Below are positions 1 through 5,950 of a DNA stretch of 44,323 nt, one piece after another. This stretch comes from an uncultured Gammaproteobacteria bacterium. Lineage in GTDB: Bacteria; Pseudomonadota; Gammaproteobacteria; Arenicellales; JAANXG01. The stretch lies in assembly GCA_947258975.1 (NCBI GenBank), contig CAMYKK010000030.1, positions 1 through 44,323 on the forward strand, written 5' to 3'. A program made the translations under genes and the position numbers. The notes below the pieces were generated by a model that saw only the letters and a program-made list of their open reading frames with translations, was not told the DNA's origin and did no database searches. Position 1 is the first letter of the stretch; each line of letters begins with the position of its first letter.

Positions 1-1
1 A

Positions 2-604
2 ATTGCTTTGGATTGGCGTATCACCAGCCGGCTGATTCTGTCCGCCGGCTTTTCCGAGTTGTCCCGCGACCAGACCCTGACCGCCAGTGCGCCGATCCCA
101 GTTGGCGGGCTCAGCATCCCGGCCGGATCCAGCGCCAAGGTCGATTTCACGACGCGTAATTTTGATGTGGCCCTGGGCTACTCATTCCTGCGTAGTGACA
201 CCACCGAGCTGGGCGCCCGGATTGGGGTCAAGGTGCTGACCATTGAGGACAAGGCGACTTTCACCTTGCCAGGCGCGCCTGCTGTGGTGCTGGTGGATGA
301 TGACACCACCCAACCGCTGCCGACGTTAGGAGCCTACCTGAATCACGCCTTCTCACCGCAGTGGATGATCACCGGGCGTTTCGGCTATTTTAACTTTGAC
401 GTCGGTGATATCGACGGCAAGGTCACGGATCTGTTCGGCAGCGTCGAGTACCGCCCATGGCAAAGCGTGGGTTTGGGTCTGGGCTATATCTACACCGACG
501 CGGACGTGAAGGTCACCGACCAGAATGTAACGGCGACCGATGTGGATTACGAGTACAAAGGGCCGTTCGCATATCTGCTGCTCGGCTTTGGCTCGGTACG
601 CTGA
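2..604 (+). CDS. outer-membrane beta-barrel protein, 3' part
   Basis: The reading frame is open from the window edge, so the 5' end and any signal peptide lie outside. The visible 200 residues alternate short amphipathic strands with Gly/Asp/Thr-rich turns and many aromatic residues (for example YRPWQSVGLGLGYIYTDAD), as expected for a small outer-membrane barrel. The pattern resembles OmpW/OmpA-type 8-strand barrels. The last strand ends in FGSVR rather than the usual terminal Phe. No catalytic motif was recognised, so the specific function is unknown. The TTG at 8 is only an internal codon, not a credible start. Confidence 0.7.
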   Translation: MALDWRITSRLILSAGFSELSRDQTLTASAPIPVGGLSIPAGSSAKVDFTTRNFDVALGYSFLRSDTTELGARIGVKVLTIEDKATFTLPGAPAVVLVDDDTTQPLPTLGAYLNHAFSPQWMITGRFGYFNFDVGDIDGKVTDLFGSVEYRPWQSVGLGLGYIYTDADVKVTDQNVTATDVDYEYKGPFAYLLLGFGSVR

Positions 605-702
605 ACTTTCCGACTTGCAACAACAACCATCGAGCACGTAGTCGGCTCGCGAGACTTCGTGCTCACGTCAAGCTGTAACCGAAGCGTCTATCAGTTAGGT
701 AG

Positions 703-827
703 TTCCGGGGACCGTATACGTAATTTCCGAACTGGGTCCCGATTTACGCCTGCATAAGTATCGCCTCGGCGATATTTTTCAACTTGGCAAAAGAACGTAG
801 TTTTAATTACATATACTGTCCCCGGAA
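703..827. repeat. RAYT-type inverted-repeat element
   Basis: Two 23-base arms, at 703-725 and 805-827, are inverted copies of each other with two mismatches. Each carries the core TTCCGGGGAC or its complement. This core resembles repeats associated with RAYT (REP-associated tyrosine transposase) genes of the family found as a fragment at 14494-14868. The 79-base middle holds the hairpin at 759-774. The element lies directly upstream of the barrel gene starting at 913 and may supply its leader or terminate transcription from the left. The link to the RAYT family is an inference from recognition of the repeat core. Confidence 0.6.
759..779 (+). terminator. possible intrinsic terminator
   Basis: A 7-base-pair stem (TATCGCC/GGCGATA) with a 2-base loop is followed by five T residues. 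It sits inside the inverted-repeat element and 155 bases after the stop codon of the left outer-membrane protein gene. The stem is short and partly A/T-rich, so termination efficiency is uncertain. Confidence 0.3.
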
Positions 828-912
828 TTATACTCAGCTTTTCCCGTGCCCCCGAAACAACTCTCATGTAAACTGCGCGCTAAGTAAAAAAACCAACCGT
901 TTAAGTCAAAAA

Positions 913-1512
913 ATGAAAATATATTACTTCCCTGCTTTGGCGATACTACTTACTAGCGTTGTTCATGCGCAAGAGCCCGCGACGGTCACGCCGCGCGGTG
1001 AATACAAATGGGCGGTAACGGCTTACTATGGCGTGCTCACAGCGGATACATTGAGCGATTCGTTCACCTTCCAAGCCAACTACGATTCCGATTACAAGTT
1101 CTGGGTGCTGGCGCTGGCGCGGAAGCTCAAGACCGTGAATCCGAAACTCACCATCGAGATCGAAGGGCAGATCGCCAAGCACACTGAGGGACAGGATCAC
1201 TTTGAACTCAATGGGCTGTTTGCGGCGAGATGGTTACGTTTTCCCTGGGATGCATATGTGGACACCACTGCCGCGGCTGGTGCCGGACTCTCCTACGCTA
1301 CCGAATTACCCGAGTTCGAAGTGGAGACCGAAGGCGCTAGTGAAAAACTGCTCGGCTACCTGTTGTTCGAGTTGACCTTCGGCCCCCCGAGCATCCCGCA
1401 GTGGGATCTTGTCACACGGATTCATCACCGTTCCGGCGCTGGCGGGTTGTTCGGCAGCGATGTCGAGGGCGCCTCAAATTCGATTACGGTTGGTCTTAAG
1501 CATCGCTTTTGA
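913..1512 (+). CDS. PagL-like outer-membrane barrel protein (possible lipid A 3-O-deacylase relative)
   Basis: The 199-residue product starts with a clear signal peptide (MKIYYFPALAILLTSVVHA, cleavage before Gln-Glu). It continues as alternating beta strands and ends in Phe (GLKHRF), the usual outer-membrane barrel C-terminus. Near the end is His171-His172-Arg-Ser174 followed by Gly-Ala-Gly-Gly. This recalls the His-x-Ser active site of PagL, which removes the 3-O acyl chain of lipid A. The frame is open back to 784, but only the ATG at 913 gives a signal peptide. Codon use near the start is A/T-rich. PagL identity is tentative; a plain structural barrel is the alternative. Confidence 0.6.
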   Translation: MKIYYFPALAILLTSVVHAQEPATVTPRGEYKWAVTAYYGVLTADTLSDSFTFQANYDSDYKFWVLALARKLKTVNPKLTIEIEGQIAKHTEGQDHFELNGLFAARWLRFPWDAYVDTTAAAGAGLSYATELPEFEVETEGASEKLLGYLLFELTFGPPSIPQWDLVTRIHHRSGAGGLFGSDVEGASNSITVGLKHRF

Positions 1513-1578
1513 TATTTTGCGCGATCAAAACCCAATTTGTCTTTAGCGATCAACACGTCTGGGAGCCGCTCCAACAAA

Positions 1579-1633
1579 TGTGGGAGAGCCTTTCAGGCTC
1601 GATTATAGATTCGCGGCTAAAAGCCGCTCCCAC
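1579..1633. repeat. REP-like palindrome pair
   Basis: Two related units face each other downstream of the barrel gene: TGTGGGAGAGCC with its own inverted GGCTC half at 1579-1601, and TCGCGGCTAAAAGCCGCTCC plus CAC at 1611-1633. A third, weaker unit (GGGAGCCGCTCC) lies at 1561-1572. The second unit matches the copy at 3492-3515. This GTGGGAGCGGC...GCCGCGA type is a common extragenic palindrome in gammaproteobacteria. Confidence 0.6.
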
Positions 1634-1812
1634 GGGGTGTTTGGGGCCGCGCCCTCATCAGACAATAGGAAAACGTTTGCGGCTGATCCGGGCATGTTTG
1701 GCTCCCCGCGCTCTTTAGTTTCAGGGTTCCTGGGAATTGGAGGCCAAGCCAGCACCTTAAAACTCAGATAGAATTCCGATCTCCCGGCTGATAGGCGACA
1801 TACAGAAAAACG

Positions 1813-3285
1813 ATGCGCATTCATATTAGACGTTTCCACCGTTCAATAACCGCTGGCCTACTCGCGACCCTCATGCTGGGTAGTGGCGCCCCGGCATACT
1901 CCGCACAGGAGGTGCTCGACCGCATCTCCCAGGAGGCGTGGAAGGGCGATTTCAAAGCGATGCTGGAGCGCCGCAAGATTCGCGCCCTGGTGGTCTACAA
2001 CAAGCTGATGTATTTCCTCGACGGTGCGACACAGCGCGGCGCGAGTTATGATGGGTTAAAGCTCTTCGAGGCGTATATCAATAAAAAGTATAAACTCAAG
2101 ACCCGCACACTGAACGTCGTCTTCATCCCCGTCCCGCGGGATCGGCTGTTGCCTGCATTACAAGAGGGTCTCGGGGACATCGCCGCCGCCAATCTCACCG
2201 TTACCAAGGACCGCCTGCAAGAGGTGGATTTTTCCGACCCCGTATACGAAAACGTCAGGGAGGTGCTGGTGACCGGTCCCTCTGCGCCGCCGATGGGGCA
2301 TCGCGACGACCTCGCCGGTCAGATGATTCATGTACGAAAATCCAGCAGTTACTTCGACAGCCTGACCGCGCTCAACCGCGACTTTAAAAAGCGCGGTCTG
2401 AAACCGATCGCGCTGATACCGGCGGACGAATATCTCGAGGACAACGATCTGCTGGAAATGGTGAATGCGGGCCTGATTCCGATGATTATCGTCGACAGCC
2501 ACAAGGCGCAATTCTGGAAAGATATATTCAATAACATCAAGGTGCATTCGGATATTTCCGTGCGTGACGGCGGAAACATCGCATGGGCCTTTCGCAAGAA
2601 CAGCCCGACCTTAGCAGCGGTGGTCAACCAGTTCGTAGATAAGAACAAGAAAGGGACCTTGCACGGCAACATCATTCTCAAGCGCTATTTCAAGGAGAAC
2701 AAATGGGTGCGGAACTCAGTGAGCAAGCACGAACTACAAAAGTTCCAATCGATGCTCGACCTGTTTGAGAAATACGCCGCGGACTACGACTTCGATTGGG
2801 CGATGTTGGCGGCGCTGGCTTACCAGGAATCGCAACTCGACCAGTCCAGGCGCAGCAAGGCCGGCGCCATAGGCGTGATGCAGATTCTACCCGCTACTGC
2901 CAGGGATTCCAACGTCGGCATACCGGATATCGAAAAGCTGGAGAGTAATGTCCACGCCGGCACAAAATATCTACGCTTCCTGCGCGACCGCTACTTCAAT
3001 GATCCGCAAATAGATGATGTCAACCAGACCTTACTTTCGTTCGCCGCGTACAACGCCGGTCCCGCCAGGGTTGCCCAGTTGCGCAAAGAGGCCAAACAAC
3101 GTGGATTGAACCCGAACGTGTGGTTCGGGCATGTCGAGATCATCACCGCCAAGCGTATTGGCCGTGAGACGGTGCAATACGTCAGCAACATCTACAAGTA
3201 TTTCATCGCCTACAAACTCGTTATTGAGAAACTTGACCGGCGTGCAGAGGCGAGAGAGGAGATGCAGCGGAAAGCCGTAAAATAA
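1813..3285 (+). CDS. mltF: MltF-type lytic transglycosylase with solute-binding domain
   Basis: This 490-residue exported protein probably cleaves peptidoglycan glycan strands in the periplasm. It has an N-terminal signal sequence (residues 1-30, ending PAYSA). Next comes a family-3 solute-binding-like domain (about 60-285) with the typical stretch IAAANLTVTKDRLQEVDFSD. The C-terminal SLT domain (about 315-470) has catalytic Glu339 in AYQESQLD, then GAIGVMQILPATA and the AYNAGPARV motif. This domain order and length match membrane-bound lytic transglycosylase F. The signal lacks a lipobox Cys, so anchoring may differ from E. coli MltF. The start follows a non-coding leader, and no strong ribosome site is visible. 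Confidence 0.85.
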   Translation: MRIHIRRFHRSITAGLLATLMLGSGAPAYSAQEVLDRISQEAWKGDFKAMLERRKIRALVVYNKLMYFLDGATQRGASYDGLKLFEAYINKKYKLKTRTLNVVFIPVPRDRLLPALQEGLGDIAAANLTVTKDRLQEVDFSDPVYENVREVLVTGPSAPPMGHRDDLAGQMIHVRKSSSYFDSLTALNRDFKKRGLKPIALIPADEYLEDNDLLEMVNAGLIPMIIVDSHKAQFWKDIFNNIKVHSDISVRDGGNIAWAFRKNSPTLAAVVNQFVDKNKKGTLHGNIILKRYFKENKWVRNSVSKHELQKFQSMLDLFEKYAADYDFDWAMLAALAYQESQLDQSRRSKAGAIGVMQILPATARDSNVGIPDIEKLESNVHAGTKYLRFLRDRYFNDPQIDDVNQTLLSFAAYNAGPARVAQLRKEAKQRGLNPNVWFGHVEIITAKRIGRETVQYVSNIYKYFIAYKLVIEKLDRRAEAREEMQRKAVK

Positions 3286-3397
3286 CAAGGAAGGGATCTC
3301 ACCCGGTGTGGAGATGCGCCGCTATATGCGGCACGGCCAATAATTAGCCGGATTCTTCTTAATGCCCGCTAGGCGGGAGTGACATCCTCCTCTGCTT

Positions 3398-3488
3398 CGC
3401 GCAGCACAAGCACTGCGCTTGTCCCCGCACAGCAGGGGAACTACGCGCAGCACAAGCACTGCGACTACGCGCAGCACAAGCGTCGCTA
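3398..3488. repeat. short tandem repeat, 24-base unit
   Basis: The 20-mer CGCGCAGCACAAGCACTGCG occurs exactly at 3398-3417 and 3444-3463. Its first 13 bases recur at 3468-3480. The last two copies form a 24-base tandem (3441-3464, 3465-3488). The stretch lies between two convergent genes and ends against the REP-like unit at 3492. It has too few copies and no spacers of CRISPR type. Confidence 0.65.
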
Positions 3489-3491
3489 TCA

Positions 3492-3515
3492 TCGCGGCTG
3501 GAAGCCGCTCCCACA
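3492..3515. repeat. REP-like palindrome
   Basis: The unit TCGCGGCTGGAAGCCGCTCC followed by CACA is nearly identical to the unit at 1611-1633 and has the same orientation. It lies just downstream of the lipoprotein gene on the opposite strand and may stabilise its transcript end. Confidence 0.6.
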
Positions 3516-3547
3516 GAGACTTTGTGCAGGTCCCTTTTCCGCGGGCG

Positions 3548-4150
3548 TCAGATCAGCGCCTGTTTGCTGAGCGCCTGTATCACCGCGTTGATGGCGGATC
3601 TGATCAACTTTTCATCGGCCTCGGGGTCAATGGTGTCGGACTGCATCGACCACACCGGTTTCTCGCTCGTGACGTCGTAGAGCGTGGTCTCCAACTTTAT
3701 CACCTGATAGCGTTGGTAATATCCCGGTTCATAAACCCGTGTGTAAGCGGATGAGTAGTATCCGTAATACCCAAACCCGGGGGAGTACATCGGGGGTTGG
3801 TAGACCTCTTTCTGCTCTACGCCGACCAGATGCGTAACCAGCACCGCATCAATGTTTTTTCCGGCGATCGCGGCCTTGATTGCCGCCTTGGAAATCTTCG
3901 TGTCCTGGGCCATGATGCTGAAGCTGGGAATGGCGGTAAGCTGCTTCTTGGTGAGTTCGTCCACCAAATTCGACTCAAACATGCGCCGCACCGTCGCCTC
4001 GTTGGCCACTCCGATCACCAGAATGTCATCGAATTTTTGCCCCGCGTAGCTTGGGTCACGCCACTCAGCGGTCTTCTGGGTTGCCGCACACGCGGCCAGG
4101 AACAGCACTGCGAGAGCGCCCAGCAGAAACTTCACAACCAACAATCTCAT
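3548..4150 (-). CDS. lipoprotein of unknown function, DUF4136-like architecture
   Basis: The 200-residue product has a lipoprotein signal with lipobox LAAC (lipidated Cys21), so it should be anchored in the inner or outer membrane. The mature part has a compact alpha/beta look: DDILVIGVANEATVRRMFE near the start, a Tyr/Gly/Pro-rich loop (MYSPGFGYYGYYS, about residues 119-135), then a strand-rich end (KLETTLYDVTSEKPVW) of the kind seen in DUF4136 and related lipoproteins. A ribosome site GGAGG lies 9 bases before the ATG. It diverges from the ATPase gene at 4424, whose C-terminal domain has a similar pattern. Function is not known. Confidence 0.75.
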   Translation of the reverse strand: MRLLVVKFLLGALAVLFLAACAATQKTAEWRDPSYAGQKFDDILVIGVANEATVRRMFESNLVDELTKKQLTAIPSFSIMAQDTKISKAAIKAAIAGKNIDAVLVTHLVGVEQKEVYQPPMYSPGFGYYGYYSSAYTRVYEPGYYQRYQVIKLETTLYDVTSEKPVWSMQSDTIDPEADEKLIRSAINAVIQALSKQALI

Positions 4151-4295
4151 CGACGAAATCCTCCGCTAAAGAATATGGTGCAGGGTGACGCGTCGCTGCC
4201 GCGATGCCGTCACGTTCCTGACAGGTAGATTGGCACGGATCCATACCACTTATCAAGTACACCGGTCTTGCCCGTGGTGTTGCGAGTCGGTCTCT

Positions 4296-4326
4296 TTGTG
4301 CACAAATTATTTTATGAAAGTACAAT
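4296..4326 (+). promoter_or_regulatory. possible sigma-70 promoter of the ATPase gene
   Basis: TTGTGC (4296-4301) and TACAAT (4321-4326) are separated by 19 bases, in the A/T-richest part of the divergent intergenic region and about 100 bases before the ATG at 4424. The -35 match is weak and the spacer is long, so this is only a candidate. Confidence 0.3.
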
Positions 4327-4423
4327 GCGGTGATGTCTGCGGGACCGGCCAGTTTTACGTATGGTGTGCACCGCTTTGCCGTTACAATGTTGCTAGCCCT
4401 GCACGCCAAAACAGGAACACGTC

Positions 4424-5950
4424 ATGGATCTGTCAACGCTGCTCAAGAAAATGGTGGAACTCGAGGCATCGGACCTGTTCATCAGCGTAGACTCGCCGCC
4501 GCTGGTAAAGGTCGAAGGTGAGATGCATCCCCTGGAGAACGCAAACCTCGATGTGGAACGCAACCGCAGTCTGATCTATTCGCTGCTCAGCGAACGGGAT
4601 GTCAAGGAGTTCGAGGGTCATCACGAACTCAACAAATCCCTGCACCTACCGGACACCGGACGCTTTCGCGTCAATGTCTTTCGGCAACGGGGCGAGCCTG
4701 CCATGGTCGTGCGACACGTCAAGGCCAGCGTGCCCTCCATCGACCAACTCGAGCTTCCTGCGGAACTCAAGGAATTCGCGATGATGGAACGCGGTCTGAT
4801 CCTTGTCGTCGGCGGTACCGGGACCGGAAAATCGACCACGCTTGCCGCGATGATCGATTATCGCAACAGTAAGCGCGCTGGCCACATACTCACTATCGAA
4901 GATCCGATCGAGTTCATCCACACGAACAAGCGATCCCTGGTGAATCAAAGAGAGGTCGGCATGGATACCCTCTCCTATGACGCGGCGCTGAAGAACGCAT
5001 TGCGGGAGACGCCGGATGTCATTCTCGTCGGCGAGATTCGCGACCGGGAAACCATGAGGCACGCCATCAACTACGCCGAGACCGGCCACCTGTGCTTGTC
5101 TACCCTGCACGCCAACAACGCCAACCAGGCTTTGTCGCGTATCATCAACTTTTTCCCCGAGGACGCGCGAACGCAACTCCTTCAGGACCTGTCACTGAAC
5201 CTCCAAGCGATCGTGGCGCAGCGGCTGTGTGTGGGCCGGGATGAGCGGCGGGTGGCGGCGGTCGAATTCATGTCGAGAACACCTTTTATAGCCCAGCTCA
5301 TCGAGTGCGGCAAGATTGATGAGATCAAGGAGGCGATGGAGAAAAGCCAGGGCCGAGTTTCCAAGACCTTTGATCAAGCGCTGTTCGAGCTCGTCCAAGC
5401 GGGGCGGATCGCCGAGGAGGAGGCGCTGCGGCACGCCGACTCGCGCAACAATCTAGCGCTGCGTTTCCGGCTCGAAGGGACCGGTTCGCATCAGGCCTAT
5501 CCCGTCAAGAGCGAGTACACGCTGGACGAGAACGCGCCTTTGGATACCTACAACACGTTCCGGATCTTCCCGTTAAAGGTGGATCGAGACAATCCCGGTG
5601 TGGAGCAGCGCATTAACACAGCGCTGGCCCACGCTCTCGATGCAAAAGGCCTGACCGAGGACCGTTCGTCCCCGGACATAGACGTGCAATACATATACGG
5701 CATCAAGGATACCAAGAATCTCAAAATGGAACCGGTGGCGAACGAAGGCAACAGCTTTGAGTATTACCGACCGCAGAGTGACCAGCATCACATGCTGGTG
5801 GTGAATGTGGTGGACCTCAAGACCAGAAAACCCATCTATCGGCTCACTGCCTCCCGGCGCAAGACGGAATACCGGGCCACCGAGGCCGAGCTCAATCGGA
5901 TATTCGTCGAGCTGCTGCAGAGCTTGCCGGTCGGAAAATCGGTCGGTTAA
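4424..5950 (+). CDS. PilU/PilT-type retraction ATPase fused to a DUF4136-like domain
   Basis: Residues 1-350 form a PilT/PilU-type hexameric motor that would power type IV pilus retraction from the cytoplasmic face. They include the N-terminal PAS-like part (MDLSTLLKKMVELEASDLFI), Walker A GGTGTGKST at 130-138, Walker B with VGEIRD around Glu204, and the His box CLSTLHANN. The start is typical for PilU, and AGGA stands 7 bases before the ATG. PilU and PilT proteins are usually 340-390 residues; this one has 508. From about residue 361 a new domain begins (LDTYNTFRIFPLKVD, then AKGL, SPDIDVQY, LVVNVVDLKTRKPIYR), which matches the DUF4136 pattern normally found in lipoproteins. No signal or transmembrane segment separates the two. 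No other pilus gene is nearby. The fusion is one uninterrupted frame. Confidence 0.85.
   Translation: MDLSTLLKKMVELEASDLFISVDSPPLVKVEGEMHPLENANLDVERNRSLIYSLLSERDVKEFEGHHELNKSLHLPDTGRFRVNVFRQRGEPAMVVRHVKASVPSIDQLELPAELKEFAMMERGLILVVGGTGTGKSTTLAAMIDYRNSKRAGHILTIEDPIEFIHTNKRSLVNQREVGMDTLSYDAALKNALRETPDVILVGEIRDRETMRHAINYAETGHLCLSTLHANNANQALSRIINFFPEDARTQLLQDLSLNLQAIVAQRLCVGRDERRVAAVEFMSRTPFIAQLIECGKIDEIKEAMEKSQGRVSKTFDQALFELVQAGRIAEEEALRHADSRNNLALRFRLEGTGSHQAYPVKSEYTLDENAPLDTYNTFRIFPLKVDRDNPGVEQRINTALAHALDAKGLTEDRSSPDIDVQYIYGIKDTKNLKMEPVANEGNSFEYYRPQSDQHHMLVVNVVDLKTRKPIYRLTASRRKTEYRATEAELNRIFVELLQSLPVGKSVG

Noticed and set aside
784-912. Upstream start for the PagL-like gene
   Set aside because: The extra 43 residues lie partly inside the inverted-repeat element, have unlikely composition, and would bury the signal peptide that begins at 913.
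3398-3488. CRISPR-like repeats
   Set aside because: Only two full copies and one partial copy, with unequal spacing and no unique spacers of constant length, and no cas genes.
4231-4247. Possible sigma-54 promoter (TGGCAC) before the ATPase gene
   Set aside because: The -24-like TGGCAC is present, but no TTGC-type -12 element stands at the right distance.
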